Source: Gemmatimonadota bacterium
GTDB taxonomy: Bacteria; Gemmatimonadota; Gemmatimonadetes; Gemmatimonadales; Gemmatimonadaceae
Direction: 5' to 3'
Length of the DNA stretch: 41,333 nucleotides
NCBI GenBank assembly: GCA_016871915.1
Contig: VHBP01000020.1
Span: 1 to 41,333, forward strand
The position numbers were made by a program, and so were the translations under genes. Under the pieces are notes generated by a model. It was not told the DNA's origin and searched no databases. It worked only from the letters and a program-made list of their open reading frames with translations. The stretch's first letter is position 1. Every line of letters starts with the position of its first letter. Below, one piece after another: positions 17,822 through 26,041 of the stretch.

Positions 17822-17871
17822 TTCGTCGTTTCACCCTAACCTCGAGAGTTCAGGTGATCAGGTCTCAGTGG

Positions 17872-18822
17872 TCAGGCTGGGACGATCTCCCGAACCGTCA
17901 CGCTCGCCGACGCATCAGGGCGCACTGAGAGCGTCGTCCCCGGTGTGACCTCGCGACGCACCATCGCGATCCCGATCGCCTCGCCGTTTGCGCGCACGAC
18001 GCTCGAGCGCACCTCACCGACCTCGGCTCCCTCTGCGTTCAGGAGCACCGCGCCCACCGGGAGCGCCGTCGCACAGTCGACCCAGCGCAAGAGGCGATTC
18101 ACATGCCCGCGGAAGTGGATGCGTGCCACCACCTCCTGCCCGGTGTAGCACCCTTTCGCAAAACTGATCGCGCCGAGCGTATCGAGACACGCCTCTTGTG
18201 CGATCGTCTCATCGGTCATCTCGACACCAAAGGCGGGGACCCCCGCCTCGATTCGCTCCGCGAGCAGCTGCGCTGCCGTCGCCATCGGCCAGCCGGCACC
18301 GAGAAGCGTCTCGCGCAGCGCGTCGATCGTCGCGCGGTCGCCGATGCAATCGAACCCCCGGGTCGCGGTGTCCCGTGCACGGACGACCCAGATGCGCAGC
18401 TCACCGGATGTGATCCAGCATCCACCGAGGGGCGCGAGCCCATCGAGCACATCGATCGCGACGCCACCCCACACGGCGATCGCCGCCGCGGCGCCATCGC
18501 CGCGCACCCCGAGGCACCCCGTGGAGTCGGTGATCACCGCGTAACGCGCCAGCCGCGGGTTCACATACTTCTTGATCATCGCGACGAACCCCTCGGTGGC
18601 TGACGCCTCGGTGTCGACGAGGCAATCGCTCCCACGATCCATCACGCGACAAAGGGCGAGGACGCGCCCCTTGGCCGTGAGCGCGGTGGCATACTGACCA
18701 CTTCCCTCGACGAGGGCGGTCACCTCGTTGGTGAGGAGACCATTGAGCGCGGCCTTGGCCTGCGCGCCGTCGAAGGTCATGCGGAGCCGATCGCTCCGCT
18801 CCATGAGGAAATGGGTATTCAC
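17872..18822 (-). CDS. ygfZ: YgfZ/GcvT-like folate-binding protein
   Basis: The 316-residue protein contains the diagnostic KGCYTGQE motif at residues 223-230, whose cysteine is the hallmark of YgfZ. YgfZ is a tetrahydrofolate-binding paralogue of the glycine-cleavage T protein that helps maintain or repair certain Fe-S enzymes. The start is a GTG in a GTGA overlap with the HAD gene stop; an ATG at 18804 is an alternative. Being downstream of the Fe-S protein gene glcF suggests a role in keeping that cluster intact, which is an inference. Confidence 0.88.
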   Translation of the reverse strand: MNTHFLMERSDRLRMTFDGAQAKAALNGLLTNEVTALVEGSGQYATALTAKGRVLALCRVMDRGSDCLVDTEASATEGFVAMIKKYVNPRLARYAVITDSTGCLGVRGDGAAAAIAVWGGVAIDVLDGLAPLGGCWITSGELRIWVVRARDTATRGFDCIGDRATIDALRETLLGAGWPMATAAQLLAERIEAGVPAFGVEMTDETIAQEACLDTLGAISFAKGCYTGQEVVARIHFRGHVNRLLRWVDCATALPVGAVLLNAEGAEVGEVRSSVVRANGEAIGIAMVRREVTPGTTLSVRPDASASVTVREIVPA

Positions 18823-19502
18823 AGGGGATCTCCGGAGGGCGAGGCACGGAGGGCGCGCACGCGATCGGGGGTGAGGTCGGCGAGGGATTCGATCCAGGCA
18901 TCGGCTTCGATCGCCTCGTGCGCCGGCGCGGCGCCGACGAGGATCGTTCCGAGGCCGGCGCGTCGCCCCTCGCGAATCTTCTCGAGGGCATCGGTCACGA
19001 TATATGGCTGCAGGCGCTGACCGGGAAAGAGCGTCTGGGTCTGGGCGACGACGCGTATCCACGCAGCGGGGAGCCCCGACCTGAGGTCATCGGCGCCGAG
19101 GATCGGACGAAAGAGCCCTGTGCATCCCGCGCGCTCGATGAGGGCATCGATCTCACGGCGCGCGGCGCGACTCACGATCGCGAGCCGCGCGATCGCCGAG
19201 AGGCGCTCGAGCGTGGAGAGCAGGGCAGGGGCGATGGTGATCCCACGTGCGATTCGGTCGGCGAAGGCCTGCTCCGCCCGCAGCGTGGCGAGCGTGACGG
19301 CGGTGGGATCCTCCGGGACACCGAGCAATCGCCGTGCATAGGCAGCCGCCGATTCGACGGGGAGTGATCGAAGCTGTTCCCAGGTGGCGTCATCGAGCGT
19401 GAGCCCATCAGCGGCGAGCGCAGTGGTCAGCGCCGCGCGGCGTGCGGGCGCGGTCTCCACGAGGATCCCTTCGATTTCGAAGCAGAGGACCGGCACATCC
19501 AT
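18819..19502 (-). CDS. HAD-superfamily protein with degenerate catalytic residues
   Basis: The 227-residue protein has the overall HAD layout. The N-terminal strand is LCFEIEGILVET, where a phosphatase would have FDxDG, so the nucleophilic Asp is Glu. Motif II is recognisable as IVSRAARRE. The usual motif III Lys appears missing in the DDLRSGLPAAW segment, and the acidic pair of motif IV is replaced by VTDALEKIREGRRAG. It is therefore likely to be catalytically impaired or to have another role. It lies between glcF (10-base gap, AGGA site) and ygfZ. A phosphoglycolate phosphatase origin would fit the glycolate context but is only a guess. Confidence 0.75.
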   Translation of the reverse strand: MDVPVLCFEIEGILVETAPARRAALTTALAADGLTLDDATWEQLRSLPVESAAAYARRLLGVPEDPTAVTLATLRAEQAFADRIARGITIAPALLSTLERLSAIARLAIVSRAARREIDALIERAGCTGLFRPILGADDLRSGLPAAWIRVVAQTQTLFPGQRLQPYIVTDALEKIREGRRAGLGTILVGAAPAHEAIEADAWIESLADLTPDRVRALRASPSGDPL

Positions 19503-19512
19503 ACCGCGAATC

Positions 19513-20868
19513 CTAACGGCGGATCCCCTCGCGCTCGTAGCCCTCGTCGAGCAGCTCCACCGGATGGCGTGCGGCGACCTCGCTCCCGGCGAGCACCAAC
19601 CCGCCGCCGATCTGCATGAGGCACCCCGGGTTCCCGGTCGCGATCACCTGGGCTCCTGACTCCGCGATCCGTGCCAGCTTCGGCGAGAGGACGCGGGTCG
19701 CCACGTCGGGTTGGATCAGGTTGAAGATCCCTGCGCTCCCGCAGCACTGGTCGCTATCGGCGAGCGGCACGAGCCGGATCTGCGAGGCGGCGCGGAGGAC
19801 GGCGAGCGGGGGATCGACGATGCGCTGCGCGTGTTGCAGGTGGCAGGGGGCGTCGTAGGCCACCGGCGTCAACGCCTCGTGCGAGGTCGCGGTCGCCGAT
19901 CCCCCAGCCGCCGCAGGCCCAACCGCCGCGAGCAGCTCGCTCACATCGCGTACCCGCGCGGCGAATCGCGCGGCACGGTCCGCCCACGCCAGATCGTCAG
20001 CGAGGAGATGTCCGTACTCCTTGCACATCGCCCCGCAGCCGGCCGAGTTGAGCACGATGGTCTCGGCGCCGCTCGTCTCGAAGGCGGCGATGTTCGCGCG
20101 CGCGAGGGCGCGTGCCCCGTCGAGATCTCCGGCGTGCGCATGGAGCGCGCCACAGCAGCGCTGCCCCTGCGTCTCGCACATCGTCCACCCATTCCGAGCG
20201 AGTGTCCGCTCCGTGGCCCGATTCACCTCGGTGAAGATCCCCTCCATCACACAGCCGGTGAGGAGTGAGGCGGTGCCGCGGTCGCCCATGTTCGTTGTAC
20301 CAGTCTGAGCTGAGGCCGCACGCGTTCCCGGCGTACCGGCACGCGCGCGCGTCGGACGCGCCGTCGAGGCGAGCATCGCGAAGGGCATCGCGAATCGTGC
20401 CGGGAGCACTCTCGCCAGCACACGCGCCACGCCGAGGTCGCGCACCAGACGTGCCGCCACGAGTGCCGGCCGCAGCACCCACTCCCGCGAGAACCCCCAG
20501 AGCAGGAGCCGCCCGATGATCGGGAGTGGCCGATACGCCGCCACCGTCGCGCGTGTCGCCTCGAGGAGCTGCCCGTACGGTACACCGCTCGGGCAGGCGG
20601 TCTCACAGCCGCGACATCCGAGACAGCGGTCGAGATGTTGCCCCACCGTCGGATCGTCTGGCGCGACCGTCCCATCGAGGAGTGCCCCCATCAGCAGCAG
20701 GCGCCCGCGGGGGGAATCGTTCTCGTCCTCGAGGGCAAGATAGGTCGGGCAGGCGGGGAGGCAGAAGCCGCAGTGGACGCAGCTGTCCAATCCCGCGCGC
20801 GCCGCCTCGAGCGGAGAGCCGGGGAGGGCGCAGGGTGCGGTGGGCGGGGTGAGTGAGCGCTGTGTCAT
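19513..20868 (-). CDS. glcF: Glycolate oxidase iron-sulfur subunit GlcF
   Basis: The 451-residue protein has two ferredoxin-type cluster motifs, CVHCGFCLPACP near residue 30 and CLGCRGCETACP near 82. These are followed by two cysteine-rich CCG domains (QRCCGALHAHAG and DQCCGSAGIF), the layout of GlcF and related heterodisulfide-reductase-like proteins. It carries electrons from the flavin subunits to the respiratory chain. Its ATG overlaps the glcE stop as TGATG. A Thr/Ala-rich segment around residues 168-196 looks like a linker insertion. Confidence 0.9.
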   Translation of the reverse strand: MTQRSLTPPTAPCALPGSPLEAARAGLDSCVHCGFCLPACPTYLALEDENDSPRGRLLLMGALLDGTVAPDDPTVGQHLDRCLGCRGCETACPSGVPYGQLLEATRATVAAYRPLPIIGRLLLWGFSREWVLRPALVAARLVRDLGVARVLARVLPARFAMPFAMLASTARPTRARAGTPGTRAASAQTGTTNMGDRGTASLLTGCVMEGIFTEVNRATERTLARNGWTMCETQGQRCCGALHAHAGDLDGARALARANIAAFETSGAETIVLNSAGCGAMCKEYGHLLADDLAWADRAARFAARVRDVSELLAAVGPAAAGGSATATSHEALTPVAYDAPCHLQHAQRIVDPPLAVLRAASQIRLVPLADSDQCCGSAGIFNLIQPDVATRVLSPKLARIAESGAQVIATGNPGCLMQIGGGLVLAGSEVAARHPVELLDEGYEREGIRR

Positions 20869-21812
20869 CAGCGCGCTCCCAAGAGGCCGGGGTTCAGCAC
20901 GCGCTGCGGATCGAATCGCTCACGGAGCCGGCGCGAGAGGGCGTCCCAGCGCCAGTGGCCGGGACCAGCGCGCGGAGCGGCGTGCTGCCGCACCAGCGGC
21001 CAGATCGCGTCGCCATCGACCGTCGTGAGCCGACCGAGGCGCGCCAGCGCGTCCTGCGCCGCCGCGACGAACTGGGCGTTGCCACCGATCCGCACGAGCC
21101 AGCGTCGCGCGCCAGGTTCCGTCGTCGCGGGGACCACACCGGCCATCTTGGCCCACACAGCCCCGCCGTCCATACGAAGCAGCGCCAACGGCGCGTACGG
21201 CCCCCGCGCGAACGCCGTCACCGCGTCCTCAGCCGAGATCGGCGCCTCGAGCACCATCGTGCGATCCACTGCCGGTCGTGCACGCAGTCGCAGATGAAGC
21301 TGTGTGATCACGCCCAGCGTCCCCCAGGCGCCGATCATCAGCCGCGTGAGATCGAACCCGGCGACGTTCTTCACCACGCGTCCACCCGCCTCGATCACGC
21401 GCCCCGTCCCATCCACGCACTCGAGCCCGAGCACCAGCGTGCTCGGTTGCCCCAAGCGCTCGGCGAAGGGGCCGGCGGTCGCCGTCGCGGCGGTCGCCCC
21501 CACCGTCCCGAGGTCATCGCCCCAGGGCAGCAGGGGACACCATTGATCGTGCGCGCGCGTCGCCATCTCGAGCTCGGCGAGCGTCGTCCCCGCGCCACAA
21601 CTCAGGGTGAGATCGGCCGGATTGTAGGCGGTGATCCCTCTCAACACCGTCGTCGTGATCCCATCGGACGCGTCGACGGGTGAACCCACGTCGAGCCAGC
21701 GCCCGGCACCCACGATGCGCAGACCCCGCCCTTCGCGTGCGGCCTCCCGTATCAGGGCGGCGAGCGCCGCGGCATCAGTGGGTGCGTGCACTCGGCGCCG
21801 CCAACCATTCAC
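20868..21812 (-). CDS. glcE: Glycolate oxidase FAD-binding subunit GlcE
   Basis: The 314-residue protein belongs to the FAD-binding PCMH family. It shows LRIVGAGRWLDVG near the N-terminus, LTLSCGAGTTLAELE, the GTVGATAATATAGP flavin-binding loop, and GRVVKNVAGFDLTRLMIGAWGTLGVIT. It ends with the usual RFDPQRVLNPG motif. The GTG at 21812 is chosen because GGAG lies five bases upstream; it overlaps glcD by 38 bases. A later GTG at 21791 is possible. Much longer upstream extensions of this frame lie inside glcD and are not real. Confidence 0.88.
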   Translation of the reverse strand: MNGWRRRVHAPTDAAALAALIREAAREGRGLRIVGAGRWLDVGSPVDASDGITTTVLRGITAYNPADLTLSCGAGTTLAELEMATRAHDQWCPLLPWGDDLGTVGATAATATAGPFAERLGQPSTLVLGLECVDGTGRVIEAGGRVVKNVAGFDLTRLMIGAWGTLGVITQLHLRLRARPAVDRTMVLEAPISAEDAVTAFARGPYAPLALLRMDGGAVWAKMAGVVPATTEPGARRWLVRIGGNAQFVAAAQDALARLGRLTTVDGDAIWPLVRQHAAPRAGPGHWRWDALSRRLRERFDPQRVLNPGLLGAR

Positions 21813-23187
21813 GACAGCTCCGCACCGGGACCACCTTCCCAGGATTCGCCCGCCGGTCTGGATCGAACACATCGCGGAGCGTGCACATCGCATCGAGGGT
21901 ATCCGCACCGAAGAGCGCGGGCATGTAGTCGAGCTTATCGAGCCCCACGCCATGCTCCCCGGTGATCGTCCCCCCCACCGCGATGCACCGATGCATGATC
22001 TCCGACATCGCCTCCGCCACCCGCGCCGACTCCGCGGGATCATCGGCGTCGTATGGGATATTGGGATGCAGGTTCCCATCGCCGGCGTGGAAGACATTGC
22101 AGACGCGCACGTCGTGACGCATGCCGATCGCATGGATCTCCTCGAGGAGGTCGGCGAGCTTCGTGCGCGGGACCACGGCATCCTGCACCACGAGATGCGG
22201 GGCGACGCGCCCCATCGCGCCGAACGCCTTCTTGCGCCCCTGCCAGAGGCGTGCGCGCTCCACCGCGTCACGCGCCACGCGCACCTCGCGTGCCCCCGCC
22301 TCGCAGCAGAGCCGTTCGATCGCTTCGGCATCGGCATCGAGGCCGGCCACGGCCCCATCGACCTCCGCGAGCAGCACCGCCGCCGCATCGCGCGGATACC
22401 CCGCCGCGTAGACGCTCGACTCCACCGCCTCGATCGTCGCGTGATCCATCAGCTCGAGCGCCCCGGGGAGGATCCCCGCGGCGATGATCCGTGAGGTCGC
22501 ATCGGCGGCGGCGCGTACGCTCGTGAAGTCCGCGAGCAGAGTGATCACCCCCTCGGGGATCGGGGCGAGGCGCACCGTGACGTCGAGGACCACGCCGAAG
22601 CACCCCTCACTCCCGACGAAGGCGCCGAGCAGGTCGTACCCCGTCCCTTCGCCACGATCGAGCGCCATCACCTCGCCATCAGGGAGGACCACCGTCGCGC
22701 GCACCACATGATCGAGCGTCACCCCGTACTTGAGGCAGTGCGGGCCCCCCGCGTTCTCCGCGATGTTCCCGCCGATCGTGCAGGCACTCTGCGAGGAGGG
22801 GTCAGGGGCGTAGTGCAGGCCGAGCGGCGCGACCGACTTGGAGAGCGTCGCATTCACCACGCCGGGCTCGACCGTCGCGGTGCGTGCGTCTGGGTCGATC
22901 GCGAGGATCCCCTTCAGGCGATGCAGCCCGAGCAACACGATCCCATCGGCGAGCGCGCCACCCGAGAGCCCTGTGCCGGCGCCACGTGCCACGAAGGGCG
23001 CTCCCGCCTCAGCCAGCACGCGGACCACGCGCACCACCTCGCCTCGCGTCCCCGGGAAGACGGCGAGACTCGGGATCGCCCGGTGCCCCGGGAGTCCGTC
23101 GGATCGGTAGACCAGGAGCGAAGGGGGCCGCGTAAGCAGGTGCGCGGCCCCCACGATCTGCTCCAAGGCGGTGGCGAGCGTCGCCAC
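21775..23187 (-). CDS. glcD: Glycolate oxidase FAD-linked subunit GlcD
   Basis: The 470-residue protein has the PCMH flavin-binding domain (PFVARGAGTGLSGGAL; SACTIGGNIAENAGGPHCLKYG; LLGAFVGSEGCFGVV). It also has the C-terminal FAD-oxidase domain with HAGDGNLHPNI and GEHGVGLDKLDYM, both typical of GlcD and D-lactate dehydrogenases. With GlcE and GlcF it should oxidise glycolate to glyoxylate at the membrane. A D-lactate or other 2-hydroxyacid substrate is possible. Translation starts at GTG, 15 bases after the sigma factor stop codon. Confidence 0.9.
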   Translation of the reverse strand: MATLATALEQIVGAAHLLTRPPSLLVYRSDGLPGHRAIPSLAVFPGTRGEVVRVVRVLAEAGAPFVARGAGTGLSGGALADGIVLLGLHRLKGILAIDPDARTATVEPGVVNATLSKSVAPLGLHYAPDPSSQSACTIGGNIAENAGGPHCLKYGVTLDHVVRATVVLPDGEVMALDRGEGTGYDLLGAFVGSEGCFGVVLDVTVRLAPIPEGVITLLADFTSVRAAADATSRIIAAGILPGALELMDHATIEAVESSVYAAGYPRDAAAVLLAEVDGAVAGLDADAEAIERLCCEAGAREVRVARDAVERARLWQGRKKAFGAMGRVAPHLVVQDAVVPRTKLADLLEEIHAIGMRHDVRVCNVFHAGDGNLHPNIPYDADDPAESARVAEAMSEIMHRCIAVGGTITGEHGVGLDKLDYMPALFGADTLDAMCTLRDVFDPDRRANPGKVVPVRSCREWLAAPSARTH

Positions 23188-23202
23188 CCGGTCAGGCGTC
23201 CG

Positions 23203-24093
23203 TCAGGTGACGGCCCAGAACCCCGCGAGATTCCGGCCTTCGGGACAGGTACGGAGTTTGTCGAAGGCGCGCTCGCGGATCTGACGGATCCGCTCCCGCG
23301 TCACCCCCATCAATGCCCCGATCCGCTCCAGCGTCATCGCCTCGGCGCCGCTGTCGAGCCCGTAATAGAGGTTGAGGATCTTCCGCTCGCGCGGCGTCAG
23401 ATACTGCCGGAAGACGCGATCGATGCACTCGCGCATCATCTTGGTGTCGGTCCGTTCCTCGATCTCCACACCATCGGCGCCGGTGAAGCGGTCACCGAGC
23501 GTGCTCGCGTCGCGGTCGGAGCGATCGACGGGGGCATCGAGTGAGACCTCGGTCCCCGACATCGACTTGGAGGAGCGGATCGTCTCGGGCGATTCATCGA
23601 GCATGCGCCCCAGCTCAGCATCCGTCGGGTCGCGGCGCAGCACCTGCGCCAACACCATCTCCGCACGTGAGAGCTTGATCAGCTGCGAGTTCTGGTTGAG
23701 CGGGATGCGCACCGAGCGCGTCTGTTCCGCGAGGGCCTTCAGGACGGCCTGACGCACCCACCATACGGCGTATGAGATGAACTTCACACCCTGGTCAGGG
23801 TCGAACTTCCGAACCGCCTTGAGCAGCCCCTCGTTCCCGATCGCCACGAGCTCGGAGAGGTCGAGGCCATGGCCCTGATACTTCTTCACATAGCTGATGA
23901 CGAATCGGAGATTCGCGGTCACGAGCCGCTCGGCGGCGGCCTCATCCCCCTTTTGCGCGAGCCGAGCGAGGCGCTTTTCCTCGGCGGCATCGCTGATCAA
24001 CGGGAGTTTCTGGATGTCGAGGAGATACTGATCGAAGGCCGAGGAGGGGGCCGAACGGAAATACCCCTTCGCTCTCGTCTCACTTGCGTGCAT
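23203..24093 (-). CDS. Group 2 sigma-70 family RNA polymerase sigma factor
   Basis: The 296-residue protein has region 1.2/2.1 (FDQYLLDIQKLPLIS; LVTANLRFVISYVKKYQ), region 2.2-2.4 (LVAIGNEGLLKAVRKFDPDQG; FISYAVWWVRQAVLKAL), region 3, and region 4 with LTPRERKILNLYYGLD and the GVTRERIRQIRERA helix-turn-helix. It lacks the long region 1.1 of primary sigma factors. The start at ATG 24093 follows GGGGTGGG; an upstream extension would swallow its probable promoter. It appears to head the glcDEF unit. Confidence 0.88.
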   Translation of the reverse strand: MHASETRAKGYFRSAPSSAFDQYLLDIQKLPLISDAAEEKRLARLAQKGDEAAAERLVTANLRFVISYVKKYQGHGLDLSELVAIGNEGLLKAVRKFDPDQGVKFISYAVWWVRQAVLKALAEQTRSVRIPLNQNSQLIKLSRAEMVLAQVLRRDPTDAELGRMLDESPETIRSSKSMSGTEVSLDAPVDRSDRDASTLGDRFTGADGVEIEERTDTKMMRECIDRVFRQYLTPRERKILNLYYGLDSGAEAMTLERIGALMGVTRERIRQIRERAFDKLRTCPEGRNLAGFWAVT

Positions 24094-24195
24094 ACCCACC
24101 CCATCGACCGCGTGTTGGAGGAACCGGCGCCGGGAGTCGCCTACTCGAACCGCTACTGGGACGTCGGACCGGCGCATCGAGCCACCGGGACCGTC

Positions 24196-24225
24196 AGGGT
24201 ACAGATGAGAGGGAATGACGGTCAA
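24196..24225 (-). promoter_or_regulatory. Possible promoter of the sigma factor gene
   Basis: On the minus strand, TTGACC (24225-24220) and TACCCT (24201-24196) lie 18 bases apart, about 100 bases before the ATG at 24093. The -35 is good and the -10 poor. It supports the downstream ATG over the in-frame codon at 24225. Confidence 0.4.
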
Positions 24226-24303
24226 CAGCCAAAAAGCGTGCCAGAGATGACGCCTGGCTGCCTGTATCCTGTAAGACGTTGTCAGATAACGCCTTAAGCC
24301 ATC

Positions 24304-25386
24304 TCACATTTCTGCGATGGTTTGGCGGACCGCGGGCTCCTCCACCGGGATCCCGTATCCCTGCGCGGCGCCCGCCATCTGGCCGATGGCCGCGGGCAGG
24401 GCGTATCGCACCGTGCCAGCGCGCGCCTTCTTGTCCTGACGCGTCGCGGCGAGGATCGCGTCACGATCCAATGACGTCGGCAACGCGATCGGTAACCCTG
24501 CGGCGCGCACGACCTCGATGATCCGCTCTGGCACGCTGGCCGCCGCGAGGCCGAGCCGCACGGCAAGCCGCGCTTCGGCCACCATCCCGATCGCCACCGC
24601 CTCGCCGTGTGTGACGGCATAGCCCGAGACCTGCTCGATCGCATGCCCGATCGTATGACCGAAGTTGAGCACCTGTCGCCGGTTCGCTTCCCGCTCGTCC
24701 GCCGCGACGACCGCGCCCTTGATCGCGACCGAGCGCTCCACGAGTTCGTTGGCGGTCTCGCGCGGGAGGGGCGCCGCATCCACGAGCGCCGGCATCTGCG
24801 CGTGGAGCCACTCGAGATAGCTGGCATCGGCGATCACCCCATGCTTGATCGCCTCGGCAAGTCCTTCGCGCCGCGCCGCGAGCGGGAGCGTCGCGAGGAA
24901 GGTCGGATCGATCCAGACGATCCCCGGGTGATGGATCGCGCCGACGAGATTCTTCCCGGTTGGGGTGTCGACACCGGACTTGCCGCCGATCGCGGCATCG
25001 ATCATCGCGAGGAGCGAGGTGGGGCACTGCACGAAGGGGACGCCGCGGAGATAGGTCGCGGCGATGAAGCCGGCGAGGTCGCCGGTCACGCCGCCACCGA
25101 GGGCGACGAGCACCGTGTCGCGACCGCACCCGCGCGCAAGGAGCGCATCGGTGAGCGCGGCCCACATCTCACGGGTCTTGGAGGCCTCCCCTGCCGGGAA
25201 GGTCAGGAGGGCGTCGGCGGCAAGCGCCGAGCGCATGCGCTGGCCGTGGAGCGCAGCGACGGTGGCGTCCGCGAGGATCACCACGCGATGCGCCGGCCAC
25301 TGCGCCGCAATCGCACGCCCGAGCGCCTCGGGCGGATCCTGCGCGATGACGATCCGCGCGCCGTGCAACGTGCGCGCCACGCTCAC
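24304..25386 (-). CDS. aroB: 3-dehydroquinate synthase AroB
   Basis: The 360-residue enzyme converts DAHP to 3-dehydroquinate, the second step of the shikimate pathway. It shows the NAD-binding LVALGGGVTGDLAGFIAATY segment, the PTSLLAMIDAAIGGKSGVD loop, GKNLVGAIHHP, the EAIKHGVI metal-site region and the NFGHTIGHAIE histidine motif. The length is normal for the family. It starts at GTG, one base after the stop of the adenosyltransferase gene, with a GGTAGG site. A small imperfect hairpin follows its stop at 24275-24297. Confidence 0.95.
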   Translation of the reverse strand: MSVARTLHGARIVIAQDPPEALGRAIAAQWPAHRVVILADATVAALHGQRMRSALAADALLTFPAGEASKTREMWAALTDALLARGCGRDTVLVALGGGVTGDLAGFIAATYLRGVPFVQCPTSLLAMIDAAIGGKSGVDTPTGKNLVGAIHHPGIVWIDPTFLATLPLAARREGLAEAIKHGVIADASYLEWLHAQMPALVDAAPLPRETANELVERSVAIKGAVVAADEREANRRQVLNFGHTIGHAIEQVSGYAVTHGEAVAIGMVAEARLAVRLGLAAASVPERIIEVVRAAGLPIALPTSLDRDAILAATRQDKKARAGTVRYALPAAIGQMAGAAQGYGIPVEEPAVRQTIAEM

Positions 25387-25387
25387 C

Positions 25388-25939
25388 CTACCAGGTCACC
25401 TCACCGGCGCCCGCCCGGCGATTGGCGACACGCGCCAGCACGAAGAGGAGGTCCGAGAGGCGGTTGAGATAGACCACCACGATCTGCGGGAGTTCGGTGT
25501 CGCGCTGCAGGTGGATCACCGCCCGCTCGGCGCGGCGACAGACCGTGCGCGCCACGTGCAGCGCCGCCGCCTTGGGCGTCCCGCCGGGCAGGATGAAGGC
25601 GGTGAGGGGCTCGAGCTCCCCCTCGCCGTCGTCGATCGCCTGTTCGAGCTGCGCGATGCGCGCGTCGGAAATGCGCGCCTTCGCGAGCTGCTCCTTCATC
25701 TTCTCGTGATCGGGGGTCGCAAGGAGCGCCCCGAGCGCGAAGAGGTCGCGCTGCACCGGGGCGAGCACCTCGTCGATCCGCGGCATCATCTCGATCGAGC
25801 GCGCGAGCCCGATCACCGCATTAAGTTCGTCGACCTCGCCGTAGGCGGAGACCCGCGGATGGTCCTTGGCGACGCGGCCGCCGCCGAAGAGTCCGGTGTC
25901 CCCGTCGTCACCGGTCTTGGTGTAGATCTTGAGCGTCAT
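25388..25939 (-). CDS. PduO-type cob(I)alamin adenosyltransferase
   Basis: The 183-residue enzyme attaches the adenosyl group to cobalamin, using ATP and cob(I)alamin. The N-terminal TKTGDDGDTGLFGG ATP-binding motif is followed by AYGEVDELNAVIG, and later by RTVCRRAERAV and YLNRLSDLLFVLAR, all conserved in the PduO family. The length is typical. A GGGGG stretch sits before the ATG. It heads the unit with aroB and is divergent from the flavoprotein gene. Its presence shows that this organism uses adenosylcobalamin, which fits the cobalt importer at the left of the window. Confidence 0.93.
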   Translation of the reverse strand: MTLKIYTKTGDDGDTGLFGGGRVAKDHPRVSAYGEVDELNAVIGLARSIEMMPRIDEVLAPVQRDLFALGALLATPDHEKMKEQLAKARISDARIAQLEQAIDDGEGELEPLTAFILPGGTPKAAALHVARTVCRRAERAVIHLQRDTELPQIVVVYLNRLSDLLFVLARVANRRAGAGEVTW

Positions 25940-26041
25940 CCCCCAATCTAACCCGGGCCTACCGGACCATGCGGTGGGGAGGCAGGACGGAGGGCGACGA
26001 GTGTTGCTCCCTCGACCCATCGGGGGCGACATTTCCCTCTT

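Noticed and set aside
17379-17834. Minus-strand open frame across the small lipoprotein gene
   Set aside because: It is antisense to a gene with a clear promoter, signal peptide and terminator, and it encodes an Arg/Pro-rich chain.
17838-17875. Second short-repeat array before the ygfZ stop (GTGATCAGG, GTGGTCAGG)
   Set aside because: Only two or three imperfect units are visible, too few to call a repeat family.
24094-24225. Longer N-terminus for the sigma factor starting at 24225
   Set aside because: The extra 44 residues show no sigma region and cover a probable promoter. The ATG at 24093 has a good upstream GGGGTGGG.
24275-24297. Terminator after aroB
   Set aside because: AAGACGTT-N7-AACGCCTT can pair with one mismatch but is short and has no T-run on the minus strand, so it was not listed as a feature.
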